Notes under the pieces: model-generated
Told to the model about the DNA's origin: nothing
The model's input: only the letters and a program-made list of their open reading frames with translations
Database searches by the model: none
Translations under genes and position numbers: made by a program
Shown: positions 20,815-32,036 of the stretch, piece by piece
Layout of the letters: every line of letters starts with the position of its first letter
Position numbering within the stretch: position 1 is the stretch's first letter
Assembly: GCA_021832305.1 (NCBI GenBank)
Contig: JAKBLB010000003.1
Location: 59,756-123,755 of the forward strand
Direction of reading: 5' to 3'
Length of the DNA: 64,000 bases
From: Pseudomonadota bacterium
GTDB lineage: Bacteria > Pseudomonadota > Gammaproteobacteria > Burkholderiales > Ferrovaceae

Positions 20815-21999
20815 TCAGAAGGGCGAACCGTCTGTATCCAGTTCCACCGTCGGCGTCGCGGATAATCCTGGGGATAAATGTTGCAACTGATCCAAAGGTT
20901 CATCAAACACGATTTTGACGGGCAAGCGCTGTACGACTTTGACATAATTGCCGGTCGCATTCTCCGGAGGCAGCAGACTGAAGCGGGAACCCGTGCCATC
21001 CTGAAAACTGTCGATATGCCCATGCCATTCACGATCGGGAAAGGCATCCACACGAATTTTTACCTTTTGTCCACGGTGCATGCGGTGTAACTGGGTTTCC
21101 TTGAAATTCGCGACCACCCAGGGAGCGCCGGTCACCAGGGACAGAACTACCGTGCCCGGCTGAACCAGTTGCCCCAACAATAGTGTTTTATGGGTTACCT
21201 TTCCAGCAGAAGGAGCCTCCAGTCGTGTATAGGTGAGATCGAGTCGCGCCTGAGCCAGTGCGGCCTCAGCTTCAGCCACCGAAGCTTGGCCTCCGGCTTC
21301 CTGATCCCGTTTGAGGGCCACCTGACGAGGCCCCGACCCCGCTTCATCGAGGCGAGCCCGAGCCTCTCCGACTCGTGCAGCGGAGATCTCCACCGCACGT
21401 TGCGCCGATTCTCTCCGCGCTTGCGCGGCTCGATCTGCCGTCAGAGCCTGATCAAGCCGCTGGTGTGAAATTTCCTGTTTTTCGTAGAGTGCCTGGTAGC
21501 GCTGCACATCGTTGTGGGTGAGTTGAGCCTCCGCCGCGCTGCCGTCACTTTCCGCCACCGCCTGTTTCTGGGCAGCCAACGCCGAGGCCAGGGCACTCCG
21601 GGCTTCCCGCACCGCCGCAGAGGTGGTGGTGGTCACCACGGAAAGATCCTGGGAGGTGACCCCATGCTGAGCTTTGGCTGCAGCCAAAACGGCTTCTGCT
21701 TGCTGGACACGCAAAGCATAATCCCGGGGATCGATGAGCGCCATGAGTTGGCCTGCCTTGACCCACTGATTGTCTGTCACTCCGACCTGAGCGATATAGC
21801 CACTGATATGAGGGCTGATCTCCACGATGTCGGCCTCGATGAAAGCATCGTCTGTGCTTTCCTGGTTCCGTTGGACAAACCACAAGCCAAAAGCGCACAA
21901 CAGCACCACCCCTCCCCCCAGCATCAGCCAGCGCCGCCAGGATACCGTGACCGACTGGGCAGTGGGGGGCGAAGAGACGGAAACGTCGTCCTGAATCAT
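20815..21999 (-). CDS. HlyD/EmrA-family membrane fusion protein
   Basis: One TM; STDDAFIEADIVEISPHISGYIAQVGVTDNQWVKAGQLMALIDPRDY; coiled coil; LTYTRLEAPSAGKV. Confidence 0.93.
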   Translation of the reverse strand: MIQDDVSVSSPPTAQSVTVSWRRWLMLGGGVVLLCAFGLWFVQRNQESTDDAFIEADIVEISPHISGYIAQVGVTDNQWVKAGQLMALIDPRDYALRVQQAEAVLAAAKAQHGVTSQDLSVVTTTTSAAVREARSALASALAAQKQAVAESDGSAAEAQLTHNDVQRYQALYEKQEISHQRLDQALTADRAAQARRESAQRAVEISAARVGEARARLDEAGSGPRQVALKRDQEAGGQASVAEAEAALAQARLDLTYTRLEAPSAGKVTHKTLLLGQLVQPGTVVLSLVTGAPWVVANFKETQLHRMHRGQKVKIRVDAFPDREWHGHIDSFQDGTGSRFSLLPPENATGNYVKVVQRLPVKIVFDEPLDQLQHLSPGLSATPTVELDTDGSPF

Positions 22000-23351
22000 G
22001 GAAGAGACTCCGGTTGAGAGGGGGTTTCGTAGGTGATTTGACCCATTGCCAGATCATAATTTACCTGTGCCATACCCAGGCTTCCCAGGGCTCCGATCTG
22101 ATCGCTCCGAGCCTGTGCCAGACCAGCCTGGGCATCCACCAGTTCGAGATTATCAGCGACGCCGCTGACAAAGCGGTCCTGTGCCTGCTGCATCAAACGT
22201 TGGGCAAGATCCAGTCGCAACTGCGCTGCCTTCACCTGAGCACGACTGGTGTTCAAGGAGTCCTCAGCCAAACGGACATCCTCTTCCACTTGATGGCGCC
22301 CGTCTTTCAAGGACAGTTCGGCTTGGCGCCGACGGCTTTCGGCCTGATCCTGACGTGCGACCAATGCCCCTCCCTGATACAGGGGCACGCTCATCTGGAT
22401 GCCGTAACTGTAGGTACGATAGTCATACTGGGTGGGAAGTACCCCGCTGGGACCAATCGCACCGATCAATCCGATGGTGGGGTAGGAAGCCGCCACAGCA
22501 GCTTCTTTTTCCGTTACCCGTTGTTCCAGGGTTTTTTCCAGTGCCTGCAATTCTGGTCGTTGCTGCAGAGCACGGTCCACCGCATCCCCCCCGTCGGGAC
22601 TTGATGCGGGAATGATCCCCAGAGTATCCGTCAATTCAATGGGGAGGTCAAGCGGCAAACCGAGGGCGCGATGCAGGCGGGTCATGGCATCTTTGGCGGC
22701 ACCCAGCGCCTGTTGCAGTTGGTAGGCGACTTGCGCTTCTGACGCAGCGGCCCGCACCTCATCCACACCTGTGGCCAATCCGCTCTTCAACTGATCGCGC
22801 GTCAATTGCAGGAGATGTTGAGACAACGTTTCGTTGGCCTGTGCCGCCTCGACCGACTCCACGGTCTGTTGTACGGCCAGATAAGCCAAACCGGCAGCAC
22901 CGGCGATCTGTTGCGCCCGTGCCGTGGCTTCGAGACGCGCGACTTCGACCCCGGTTTGAGCCGAAGATGCCTCGTGTACATGGACCAGATCCAGAATTTG
23001 CTGGGTAAACTGTACACGCGCATCAAACGTATTGAAAGGGCCGATGAGCGTGGGAAACCCTGGCAATGCCAAACCCATGGCACGCAAGTTCTGGGTTTGA
23101 CGCATCTGATAGGAATTGAAACCCACCGCCGGACGCAAGGCGGCCCGCGCTTCCTCGGCACGGGCTGTGGCCTCCTGGGCCTGTTCGAGAGCCAGTTGCA
23201 CCTGAACATGGTGCGTCACGGCCATCCCCATGGCCTGACGCAAGGTCAGATGCAAACGCGTGTCCGGAGTATCCTGAGCCAGGGCGGCGGTACTGCCCAG
23301 CAGTAATAAAGCGGCACCTGCCCACACAGTTCGAGGGGGGTTATACCCCAT
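21996..23351 (-). CDS. TolC-family outer-membrane efflux protein
   Basis: Signal peptide; LTLRQAMGMAVTHHVQVQLALEQAQEA; YGIQMSVPLYQGGALVARQDQAESRRRQAEL. Confidence 0.92.
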   Translation of the reverse strand: MGYNPPRTVWAGAALLLLGSTAALAQDTPDTRLHLTLRQAMGMAVTHHVQVQLALEQAQEATARAEEARAALRPAVGFNSYQMRQTQNLRAMGLALPGFPTLIGPFNTFDARVQFTQQILDLVHVHEASSAQTGVEVARLEATARAQQIAGAAGLAYLAVQQTVESVEAAQANETLSQHLLQLTRDQLKSGLATGVDEVRAAASEAQVAYQLQQALGAAKDAMTRLHRALGLPLDLPIELTDTLGIIPASSPDGGDAVDRALQQRPELQALEKTLEQRVTEKEAAVAASYPTIGLIGAIGPSGVLPTQYDYRTYSYGIQMSVPLYQGGALVARQDQAESRRRQAELSLKDGRHQVEEDVRLAEDSLNTSRAQVKAAQLRLDLAQRLMQQAQDRFVSGVADNLELVDAQAGLAQARSDQIGALGSLGMAQVNYDLAMGQITYETPSQPESLP

Positions 23352-24138
23352 AGCAATGCTCCTCCCCAGGAAACTGACCCGCTTTGACTTCCCGCACATA
23401 AAGTTCCACGGCTTCTGCAATGGAGCCCGTTTCCCGAATGAAGGAACGGACGAAGCGGGGAGGAATATACGCCCCCAGCCCCAGCATGTCGTAAATCACC
23501 AGCACTTGCCCTGAGCAGTGAGGGCTGGCCCCGATACCGATGGTTGGAACCTGGACCTGGGCACAGATCTGGTCGGCCAGGGGGCGCGGCACGGCTTCTA
23601 TCAGAATCATGCTGGCACCGGCTCGTTCCAGTTCCTGCGCATCGGTCAGAATCTGTTGGGCCATGACAACGGTACGGCCTTGAACCTTGAATCCCCCCAG
23701 TTGATGCACGGACTGGGGGGTCAATCCGATGTGGGCACAGACGGGAATGCCCCGAGTCACCAGAAAGGAGACCGTTGGCACCATGCTGGCCCCCCCCTCG
23801 ATCTTGACCATCTGGGCCCCTGCACGCATCAATTCGGCCGCATTTCGAAAGGTGTCCTCGGGGCTGATTTGGGCCGTGGCAAAGGGCATGTCGGCCAGCA
23901 AGAAGGCCTTGGGTGCACCCCGCGCAACACAACGGGTATGGTAGGCAATGTCAGCGATGCTGACCGGCAAGGGAGAATCATGACCTTGCACGACCATCCC
24001 CAGAGAATCTCCAATCAACAAGGCATCCACCCCGGCCTGTTCCAGAACCCGTGCAAAACTCGAGTCATAACAGGTCAGCATGGCAATTTTTTCACCGCGT
24101 TCCTGCATGAGTTGCAGGTCCACGATCGAGGTGCGCAT
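23341..24138 (-). CDS. panB: 3-methyl-2-oxobutanoate hydroxymethyltransferase
   Basis: KIAMLTCYDSSFARVLEQAGVDALLIGDSLGMVVQGHDSPLPV, VKIEGGASMV, GIPVCAHIGLTPQSVHQLGGFKVQGR. Confidence 0.97.
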   Translation of the reverse strand: MRTSIVDLQLMQERGEKIAMLTCYDSSFARVLEQAGVDALLIGDSLGMVVQGHDSPLPVSIADIAYHTRCVARGAPKAFLLADMPFATAQISPEDTFRNAAELMRAGAQMVKIEGGASMVPTVSFLVTRGIPVCAHIGLTPQSVHQLGGFKVQGRTVVMAQQILTDAQELERAGASMILIEAVPRPLADQICAQVQVPTIGIGASPHCSGQVLVIYDMLGLGAYIPPRFVRSFIRETGSIAEAVELYVREVKAGQFPGEEHCYGV

Positions 24139-24149
24139 AGCACTCTCTC

Positions 24150-24698
24150 CTAGGGAACGAGGGTAAAATGATAATCGACCGTGACTTCATCGGCCACCGT
24201 ATCTGTCGCACTCCAGGTTCCATCCCCCACGCCGAAATCATTCCGTTTCAAGGTGAATCGCCCCTGCGCACTGCGCCCATTGCGATCATAGGACATCTTG
24301 AGGGGGATTCGCAAGGGTTTGCTTACCCCTTTCAGTTGAAACAAGCCCCACACGAGGTACTGATTCGGTCCCACGATCCGGATGTCCGAGGAGTCAAAAT
24401 GGGCTTGAGGAAATGATGGGATATTGAGCCAATGCTTGCCCTTGATCTCGTCTTCCGACTCTTCAGATGCCAAATCGATACTGCCCAGATCGATGGTGAT
24501 GTGGGCATAACTGTGCGGCAGATCCTGAGGGTCGAAATGCAGGTCAGCGGAAAATTTCCGGAAGTTTCCCTGTACCGATGCACCCATCTGGGTCCCCGTG
24601 AAGGTAATCTGTCCAGAACCGATCGTCTCGGCGCCGGACTGCGACATAAAAACAAATGAAGAACCCATTAGAACAATTGAGTACAATATACTTTTCAT
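24150..24698 (-). CDS. YceI family periplasmic protein
   Basis: ITFTGTQMGASVQGNFRKFSADLHFDPQDL, IDLGSIDL, FDSSDIRIVGPNQYLVWGLFQLKGVSKPL; start inside longer ORF. Confidence 0.9.
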   Translation of the reverse strand: MKSILYSIVLMGSSFVFMSQSGAETIGSGQITFTGTQMGASVQGNFRKFSADLHFDPQDLPHSYAHITIDLGSIDLASEESEDEIKGKHWLNIPSFPQAHFDSSDIRIVGPNQYLVWGLFQLKGVSKPLRIPLKMSYDRNGRSAQGRFTLKRNDFGVGDGTWSATDTVADEVTVDYHFTLVP

Positions 24699-24715
24699 AA
24701 TAATCCCGAATATTT

Positions 24716-25252
24716 TCAGGGGCGCATACGGGCCATCAACTGATCCCGGTCGACGAACTGGTGTTTGAAGGCCGCTGCTACATGCCCCAAAACTAAAACC
24801 AATAAAGTCCAGTTCAGGGCTTGATGAAGCGTCTCGAACAGATGGGAAAGCGCCTTGTCTTTGGGAACCAGATTGGGCAAGGGAAGGAGATTGAAATAAA
24901 CCACGGACACGCCCGCTGCTGAACTGTGCAGCCAACCCGTCAAAGGAATGAGCACCATCAATACATAGAGGGCCCGGTGGGCGATTTCCGTGAGTTTTTG
25001 GAGCCGCCGATTCATTGTCGCCGGTAAAGCAGGGGGGCGGTGTGTCGAGCGCCAGGCCATCCGCATCCACACCAGCAAAAACAGGGTGACACCCAACCAC
25101 TTGTGCCAAGTGTATATTTTTAACTTCCAGGGAGAAAGTTCCAGGCCGGACATATACTGTCCGACCCCGAAGGCGAGGGCCAATCCTGCGGCCATGATCC
25201 AGTGCAGACCGATCGCGACAGGGGTGAATTTTGCGGGAGAATGAGAACTCAT
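24716..25252 (-). CDS. Cytochrome b561
   Basis: FTPVAIGLHWIMAAGLALAFGVG, YTWHKWLGVTLF, four TM segments with His ligands. Confidence 0.92.
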   Translation of the reverse strand: MSSHSPAKFTPVAIGLHWIMAAGLALAFGVGQYMSGLELSPWKLKIYTWHKWLGVTLFLLVWMRMAWRSTHRPPALPATMNRRLQKLTEIAHRALYVLMVLIPLTGWLHSSAAGVSVVYFNLLPLPNLVPKDKALSHLFETLHQALNWTLLVLVLGHVAAAFKHQFVDRDQLMARMRP

Positions 25253-25319
25253 GGGTAACTCCTGATCATCAACCAAACGGTTTAATTGTACGCATACGAA
25301 CTAAATAGCGCAATTCCTT

Positions 25320-26084
25320 TTAACAGACCCGGAACAGGCGGCAGTAATTTTCTGTCGTACGTTCCCCCACTTCTTCGATGGAAATACCGCGCAGTCGCGC
25401 GATTTCTCCTGCCACATGGAGCACATAAGCCGGTTGATTGGCCTTCCCGCGCATGGGCTCCGGTGCCAGATAGGGGGAATCGGTTTCAATCAACAGACGA
25501 TCCAGTGGAATCTGACGGGCAACTTCTTTGAGGGCCTTGGCATTGCGGAACGTCACGATCCCGGAAAAGGACAGGTAAAAACCACGCTCCAGAGCCGCAT
25601 CGGCCACCGCCTGAGTTTCAGTAAAACAGTGCAATACTCCGCCCACGTCCTCTGCCCCCTCCTCATCCAGCAAGCGCAAGGTGTCTTCAGCCGCAGAGCG
25701 GGTATGAATCACGAGGGGTTTCCGTACTTGGCGAGCCGCGCGAATATGGGTTCGGAAACGTTCCCGTTGCCATTCCAGATCCCCTCCCAAACGATAATAA
25801 TCCAGGCCGGTTTCACCGATGGCCACCACCTTGGCATGCGCTGCCTCAGCCACCAAACGCGCCACGCTGGGTTCCTCGATGTCCTGGTAATCCGGATGAA
25901 CTCCCACCGTGGCATGCCATCCCTGATCGGTTTCCGCTACGGCAAGCACATCCGGAACAGTTTCCAGCCGCACCGAAATACAGAGTGCACGGGTAACTCC
26001 AGCCTGCACCATGGCGGCATGCACGTTTGACAACTGAGTCCGTAACTCAGGAAAATCCAAATGGCAGTGAGAATCGGCAAACAT
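25320..26084 (-). CDS. TatD family hydrolase (YcfH-like)
   Basis: MFADSHCHLDFPEL, AIGETGLDYYR, FSGIVTFRNAKAL, LLIETDSPYLAPEPMRGKANQPAYV. Confidence 0.95.
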   Translation of the reverse strand: MFADSHCHLDFPELRTQLSNVHAAMVQAGVTRALCISVRLETVPDVLAVAETDQGWHATVGVHPDYQDIEEPSVARLVAEAAHAKVVAIGETGLDYYRLGGDLEWQRERFRTHIRAARQVRKPLVIHTRSAAEDTLRLLDEEGAEDVGGVLHCFTETQAVADAALERGFYLSFSGIVTFRNAKALKEVARQIPLDRLLIETDSPYLAPEPMRGKANQPAYVLHVAGEIARLRGISIEEVGERTTENYCRLFRVC

Positions 26085-26099
26085 GGAACAACCTCGCTT

Positions 26100-27053
26100 T
26101 CAGGAAGATGGATGAAGCGGCGCCAGCAAGGATTCGGTCAGCAGACGCGCATTCAGGGGGTGGGCCATCCAGCGCCGGGCTTCACGCAGGCGTGTTTCCC
26201 AGGCCAGCAGGTCGTAAAGATCGAGACGAGGGGCCATACGGCTCAATGCCTCCTGGAAGTCCTGGTGATAATGGCCATGACCCAGAAGTTTTTGTCCGAT
26301 CAGATCCATGACCCAGAACTGGAGCCATTCCAGCCATTGATCCAGGCCCAGATTCAGGATCCGGTCCGCTTGTTGAGTCAAGGAAAGGCCATTATCCGTC
26401 AGGATCTGTAAAAATCCCAGGCGCCCTTCATGGTCACGGCGGAACTGTTCAAGGGCCCGCAAGGGAGCGCCCCCCGAACGACACAAATAGCCCGCAGGCT
26501 CCTGGACCCCCTCTCGCTGGAGCCACTGCATGGCCTGCTCCCCTGTGGGCAAAGGGACGGGCCAGAGTCGACAACGGCTGCGAACCGTGACGGGAATTCG
26601 GGCCGGATGGTCGCTGACCAGCAAAAACAAGGTGTTGGGTGGGGGTTCCTCGAGCGTTTTCAGCAAGGCGTTGGCGGCCGCCAGATTGAGTGCTTCGGCG
26701 GGTTCGATCAAAATGACCCGCCACCCCTGCCGATGACTGGTGGTCATCAGAAATTCGGCAAGGGCACGCACGGCATCCACGGTGATCCAGACACTCCCCT
26801 CCGAATCCCCGCCTTCTTCCTGGCGGGGCGGTGTCAACAACCGGAAATCAGGATGATGTCCGGCTTGAAACCAACCACAGGAAGGACATGTTCCACAGGG
26901 TTGCGGGGCGTTTCCTTCACAGAGGACGGCCTGGGCCAGATGGCGTGCCAGCGCGCCTTTTCCCAGTCCGGCAGGCCCCGTCAACAAGAGGCCCTGGGGT
27001 CGCTCTGCTGCCCATAGCCGCTCGAAAACCTTTTGATTCCAGGGATGAATCAT
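26100..27053 (-). CDS. holB: DNA polymerase III delta' subunit
   Basis: [59 protein letters not shown]. Confidence 0.92.
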   Translation of the reverse strand: MIHPWNQKVFERLWAAERPQGLLLTGPAGLGKGALARHLAQAVLCEGNAPQPCGTCPSCGWFQAGHHPDFRLLTPPRQEEGGDSEGSVWITVDAVRALAEFLMTTSHRQGWRVILIEPAEALNLAAANALLKTLEEPPPNTLFLLVSDHPARIPVTVRSRCRLWPVPLPTGEQAMQWLQREGVQEPAGYLCRSGGAPLRALEQFRRDHEGRLGFLQILTDNGLSLTQQADRILNLGLDQWLEWLQFWVMDLIGQKLLGHGHYHQDFQEALSRMAPRLDLYDLLAWETRLREARRWMAHPLNARLLTESLLAPLHPSS

Positions 27054-27676
27054 GCGCCGCCCGCAAGCGACGGGAAGGCCTGCCGCAACACGTTCTCGAC
27101 CTGTTCTGCCAGAATTTTCGGGTCTGTCGCCGCATCCATCCTGCACACACGGGGCATGTGGCTGCGCGCCTCATACCCTGCACGCACCCGTTCAAAGAAA
27201 GTCCGCTCTTCCCGCTCAAAACGATCCCCTTCCTGACGTCCTCGTGCCAAACGTTGGGCGGCAATGTCGGGATCCAGATCGAACCATAGAGTCAAATCCG
27301 GTTGAAAGCCCGCACAAACCCAGGTTTCCAGGGTCTTCAAAATATCCTGGGACAATCCACGCCCACCGCCCTGATAGGCAAAACTGGCATCCACGAAACG
27401 GTCGCTCAGTACCCACTCTCCCCGTGCCAGGGCAGGCTCGATCACCTGGGTGACATGATCGTGACGCCCGGCAAAGACGAGCAGGGCCTCGCTCAGAGGC
27501 GACATGGACATGTTCAAAAGCAGGGGCCTCAAGGCTTCAGCCAGTACGGTCCCCCCCGGTTCGCGCGTACGTTTCACCACCACCCCACGGATTTCCAACC
27601 AGCGTTGAACCGTATCCAGTTGAGTGCTTTTCCCGGCACCATCGATTCCTTCCAGGGTAATGAACTTACCGCTCAT
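27050..27676 (-). CDS. tmk: Thymidylate kinase
   Basis: [52 protein letters not shown]. Confidence 0.95.
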   Translation of the reverse strand: MSGKFITLEGIDGAGKSTQLDTVQRWLEIRGVVVKRTREPGGTVLAEALRPLLLNMSMSPLSEALLVFAGRHDHVTQVIEPALARGEWVLSDRFVDASFAYQGGGRGLSQDILKTLETWVCAGFQPDLTLWFDLDPDIAAQRLARGRQEGDRFEREERTFFERVRAGYEARSHMPRVCRMDAATDPKILAEQVENVLRQAFPSLAGGA

Positions 27677-28667
27677 GGTTGGTCGTCCGTTTGGTCTGAT
27701 ACTGTTGCACCGCCTGCTGGTGCGCTTCGAGGGTGGTGGAAAATTGATGGGTTCCATCTCCCCGCGCCACGAAAAACAAATCGGAAACCGCCAACGGGTG
27801 CACGGCCGCCCTGAGCGCCGCCGATCCAGGCAATGCAATGGGAGTCGGGGGGAGACCGTTTCGGGTATATGTATTATAGGCATTGTCCCGATGCAGGTCG
27901 CGGCGATGCAGATGACCATCATAGTCCGCCCCCAGACCGTAGATCACGGTAGGATCGGTTTGCAGGCGCATATCCAGACGCAAACGATTCAAAAAAACGG
28001 CGGCAATGCGCGCCCGTTCTTCTCGATTGGCCGTTTCTTTCTCGATCAGGGAAGCCAGGATCAGGGCCTGGTAAGGATCCGTCAAAGCCAGGTGAGGATC
28101 GCGGGTCGCCCAAACCTGGGCCAGTCGTTCGATCATGGCCCGATGCGCCCGCTCGAGAATATTCCAGTCACTCTCGCCCGGACTGTAGAAATAGGTGTCG
28201 GGGAAAAACCACCCCTCAGGGGCCTGCCCTGCCGCGCCCAGATGCGCCATCACGGCACCATCGGGCAATCCGGCGCTGTCATGACGCAAATTGGGTTGCT
28301 GTTCCAGCAGGGCACGCAACTGGGCAAAAGTGGTTCCTTCGATGATCTGCACCTGCCAGGCATCCCCCTCCCCCCGGGCCATCTGACGCAGTATCTGCCA
28401 ACCACTCAGAGGTTGGGTCCATTCATAACTGCCGGCTTTCAGGTGACTCTGTTCGCCCAGAACCCTCCCTACCCAGGTAAAGGTCCAGGGTTCCATAAGC
28501 ACGCCCTGCTGAACCAGTTGTTGTGCAACGGCACGCAACCCCAGTCCATTGGACAGTTCAAAGGCATAAGGCGTATGAGGCAGCGGCAGGGGGCGAATGA
28601 AAAACAGGGCGAGCCAGACAACCAACCCGCCCAGTCCACTCGCCAAAACCCAGAGCAGACGGCGCAT
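27666..28667 (-). CDS. mltG: Endolytic transglycosylase MltG
   Basis: [75 protein letters not shown]. Confidence 0.95.
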   Translation of the reverse strand: MRRLLWVLASGLGGLVVWLALFFIRPLPLPHTPYAFELSNGLGLRAVAQQLVQQGVLMEPWTFTWVGRVLGEQSHLKAGSYEWTQPLSGWQILRQMARGEGDAWQVQIIEGTTFAQLRALLEQQPNLRHDSAGLPDGAVMAHLGAAGQAPEGWFFPDTYFYSPGESDWNILERAHRAMIERLAQVWATRDPHLALTDPYQALILASLIEKETANREERARIAAVFLNRLRLDMRLQTDPTVIYGLGADYDGHLHRRDLHRDNAYNTYTRNGLPPTPIALPGSAALRAAVHPLAVSDLFFVARGDGTHQFSTTLEAHQQAVQQYQTKRTTNHER

Positions 28668-28681
28668 CAGAGGGATAAAAT

Positions 28682-29923
28682 CTATTCGAGACGGCGAAAA
28701 ATAATGCTCCCATTGGTACCGCCAAAACCAAAGGAATTGGAAAGAACCACATTCACGGGCATGGCACGCGCCTCATGAGGAACAAAATCGAGATCGCACT
28801 CAGGGCTAGGATCATCCAGATTGATGGTAGGCGGAACCACCTGGTGGTGAATGGCCAATACGGAAAATACGGCTTCTATCCCTCCCGCAGCCCCCAAGAG
28901 ATGCCCTGTCATGGACTTGGTGGAACTGATGGCCAGTTTATAGGCATGATCGCCAAAAGTACGTTTGACCGCAACCGTTTCTCCCAGATCCCCTAGGGGG
29001 GTAGAGGTCCCATGCGCATTGATGTAATCCACCTGATCCGGGTTGAGCCTGGCATTTTTCAAGGCATTGAGCATACTGCGGCGCGCGCCATCACCGTCCG
29101 CCGGGGGAGCGGTCATGTGATACGCATCCGCGCTCATGCCATAGCCGCACAGTTCGGCATAGATCTTCGCGCCTCGGGCCTTGGCATGGGACAACTCCTC
29201 CAGAACCAGAACACCGGCCCCTTCGCCCATGACGAAACCATCGCGCGCCTGATCCCAGGGACGACTGGCAATTTCCGGCGCATCGTTGCGCGTACTGAGT
29301 GCCCGGGCGGCACAAAATCCACCGATCCCCAATTCGTTGATGGCGGCTTCGGCCCCCCCTGCAACCATCATGTCAGCATCGCCATACTCGATCAGCCGAG
29401 CCGCTTCCCCAATGCTGTGATTCCCGGTGGTACAGGCGGTCACCAAGGCCAGATTGGGACCTTTCAGACCATACATGATCGACAGGTTGCCTGAAATCAT
29501 GTTGATGATACTGCCCGGGATGAAGAAAGGAGAAATCTTGCGCATCCCTCCTTCCAGATAAGCGCGGCCGGTGTCCGTAATCATGGGCAATCCGCCGATC
29601 CCGGACCCAATGCACACACCCACCCGTTCGGCATCGACCGGATGAGCTGTGACGCCGGCATCACGCAAGGCCTCCATCGCCGCAACCAGGCCATAATGGA
29701 TAAAAATATCCATGCGGCGCACTTCTTTGGGATTGAGATGCTGTGCAGGATCGAAATTTTTGACTTCGCCTGCAATCTGACAAGGCATCGGTGCAGGATC
29801 GAAGCGGGTGATTCGCCCGATTCCGGAACGCCCGGCACAGAGTTGCGCCCAAGCCTCGGGGACGGAATTCCCGACAGGGGATACGATCCCCAGACCAGTG
29901 ACGACGACGCGACGACGGGACAT
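28682..29923 (-). CDS. fabF: 3-oxoacyl-ACP synthase II
   Basis: MSRRRVVVTGLGIVSPVGN, LVTACTTGNHSIGEAARLI, NAHGTSTPLGD, SNSFGFGGTNGSIIF. Confidence 0.96.
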   Translation of the reverse strand: MSRRRVVVTGLGIVSPVGNSVPEAWAQLCAGRSGIGRITRFDPAPMPCQIAGEVKNFDPAQHLNPKEVRRMDIFIHYGLVAAMEALRDAGVTAHPVDAERVGVCIGSGIGGLPMITDTGRAYLEGGMRKISPFFIPGSIINMISGNLSIMYGLKGPNLALVTACTTGNHSIGEAARLIEYGDADMMVAGGAEAAINELGIGGFCAARALSTRNDAPEIASRPWDQARDGFVMGEGAGVLVLEELSHAKARGAKIYAELCGYGMSADAYHMTAPPADGDGARRSMLNALKNARLNPDQVDYINAHGTSTPLGDLGETVAVKRTFGDHAYKLAISSTKSMTGHLLGAAGGIEAVFSVLAIHHQVVPPTINLDDPSPECDLDFVPHEARAMPVNVVLSNSFGFGGTNGSIIFRRLE

Positions 29924-29992
29924 GTTCAGACCTCCATATTTCAAGGCAGCGCAGTGCTTGCCCTGATATTCCTGACTCGGGTATTGCCTTTC

Positions 29993-30232
29993 TCAGGCAG
30001 GCAAGTGGGAATTCACATAATCGATGGCTTGTTGCACCGTTGTGATCTTTTCGGCTTGTTCATCAGGAATCTCGCACTCAAACTCTTCTTCCAGAGCCAT
30101 CACCAATTCAACGGTGTCGAGAGAATCCGCCCCCAGATCTTCCACAAAGGAAGAGGATGTCTGAATATCCTCAAGTTTGACTCCCAGTTGCTCTGAAACG
30201 ATTTTCTTGACGCGCTCTTCAATAGTAGACAT
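29993..30232 (-). CDS. acpP: Acyl carrier protein
   Basis: [39 protein letters not shown]. Confidence 0.98.
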   Translation of the reverse strand: MSTIEERVKKIVSEQLGVKLEDIQTSSSFVEDLGADSLDTVELVMALEEEFECEIPDEQAEKITTVQQAIDYVNSHLPA

Positions 30233-30318
30233 GTAATTAGGATCCTTGGCTGTTGTCTTTCAAAAAAACAGGCGTAGTGTACCAAAACCCGCCGACGAAT
30301 ACCATCCCGAAGGATGGG

Positions 30319-31059
30319 TCAATCCATGGCCATGCCCCCATTGACGTGCAGGGTGGCTCCCGTCACATAGGCCGCCCCCGACGATGCCAGATAAGCGACG
30401 GCATGAGCGACATCCTCGGGTTGACCGAGACGGCCCAATGGGATACTGGTTAACAGAGCCTGCTGCTGGGCAGTGTCCAATCCGCGTGTCATGTCGGTAT
30501 CGATAAATCCTGGGGCTACGCAGTTGACCGTGATGCCGCGACTCCCTAATTCCCTTGCCAGGGACTTGGTCAATCCCACCAACCCCGCCTTGGCAGCGGC
30601 ATAGTTGACTTGCCCTCCATTGCCGGTGCTCCCTACTACGGAACCAATGTTGATGATGCGTCCTTGACGAGCCTTCATCATATCCCGCAACACGGCACGA
30701 GATAACTGGAAAACCGCCTTCAAATTCGTATCCAGAACCGTGTCCCATTCTTCATCGCGCATCCGCACCGCCAACATGTCACGAGTCACCCCGGCATTGT
30801 TCACCAGAATGGAGATGGGACCCAAACGTTGTTTGACAACATCCACTGTCTGCAGAATGGCTTCAGGCATGCGCACATCCAGCATGAGTCCCAGGCATTC
30901 CGGGTGAATGGCGTGCAAGTCTTTCTCGATCTGTTCAGCGCCATGGGCAGTAGTCGCGGTAGCCGCTACCTTGGCCCCCTGACGTGCCAGTTCCCGCGCG
31001 ATCGCCTGGCCGATGCCTCGACTGGCCCCCGTCACCAAAACCACCTGTTCCTTGAGCAT
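30319..31059 (-). CDS. fabG: 3-oxoacyl-ACP reductase
   Basis: VTGASRGIGQAIARELA, NNAGVTRDMLAVRM, YAAAKAGLVGLTKSLA. Confidence 0.97.
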   Translation of the reverse strand: MLKEQVVLVTGASRGIGQAIARELARQGAKVAATATTAHGAEQIEKDLHAIHPECLGLMLDVRMPEAILQTVDVVKQRLGPISILVNNAGVTRDMLAVRMRDEEWDTVLDTNLKAVFQLSRAVLRDMMKARQGRIINIGSVVGSTGNGGQVNYAAAKAGLVGLTKSLARELGSRGITVNCVAPGFIDTDMTRGLDTAQQQALLTSIPLGRLGQPEDVAHAVAYLASSGAAYVTGATLHVNGGMAMD

Positions 31060-31087
31060 TCTCCTTCCCCCTATATATTTTTTAGTA

Positions 31088-32008
31088 TTATGACAACGCG
31101 CCCTGCAGGGCCTCTGCGCTGTTCAGCGCGATACCTTCCATCTCCGCATCGATACGACGAACCAGAGGGGCCAGCACCTTGCCGGGTCCACATTCTGCCA
31201 CGCGCTTACACCCATTCCGGGCAAAGGCGCGAATCGTATCGACCCAACGCACGGGATGATGCAATTGCCTTGTCAGCGCGGTCCGTATTTCCATCGGAGT
31301 GGTGGCCTGAACCACTTCGGCATTGTGCAACACGGGGATGCGGGGCGATATCAGGGTGACCCTTTCAAGGTAGTGTGCCAGACGTTCGGCAGCCGGCCTC
31401 ATGAGACTGCAGTGAGAAGGGACGCTGAGAGAAAGCATGACCGCGCGCTTGGCGCCACGGGCCTTGGCCGCCTCAGTAGCGCGCACCACCGCCGTCCGAT
31501 GTCCGGCAATGACCACCTGACCTGGGGAATTGAAATTAACGGCTTCTACCACCTCACCCTGGGCTGCCTCCTGACAGGCATCCAGCACTGCCCCATCCTC
31601 CAGGCCGAGGAGTGCCGCCATGGCGCCCATGCCTGCGGGCACCGCTTCCTGCATCACCTCAGCACGAAAACGAACCAGGCGCAACGCTTCTTCAAAAGAA
31701 AGGCTTTCTGCCACCACGAGAGCGGTATATTCTCCCAGGCTATGTCCCGCCAACCAGTTTGGCTCGGCACCGCCCTGTCCGCGCCAGGCGCGATAAACCC
31801 CTACCCCGGCCGCCAACATGACGGGTTGTGTGTTGACCGTAGCCATCAGGGACTCTTCCGGACCCTCCGCCACCAAACGCCAAAGATCCTGATCGAGTAC
31901 GGCAGAGGCCGTGTCGATGGCGCGCCGCACCTCTGGCAACCCCTCATAAGGGTGCAACATGCCGATACTTTGTGATCCCTGACCGGGAAAAACCATGGCC
32001 CATGTCAT
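31088..32008 (-). CDS. fabD: Malonyl CoA-ACP transacylase
   Basis: VFPGQGSQSIGM, LAGHSLGEYTALV, SVPSHCSLM. Confidence 0.96.
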   Translation of the reverse strand: MTWAMVFPGQGSQSIGMLHPYEGLPEVRRAIDTASAVLDQDLWRLVAEGPEESLMATVNTQPVMLAAGVGVYRAWRGQGGAEPNWLAGHSLGEYTALVVAESLSFEEALRLVRFRAEVMQEAVPAGMGAMAALLGLEDGAVLDACQEAAQGEVVEAVNFNSPGQVVIAGHRTAVVRATEAAKARGAKRAVMLSLSVPSHCSLMRPAAERLAHYLERVTLISPRIPVLHNAEVVQATTPMEIRTALTRQLHHPVRWVDTIRAFARNGCKRVAECGPGKVLAPLVRRIDAEMEGIALNSAEALQGALS

Positions 32009-32036
32009 TTGACTATTCCTCGTCGTTAGAAACCGG

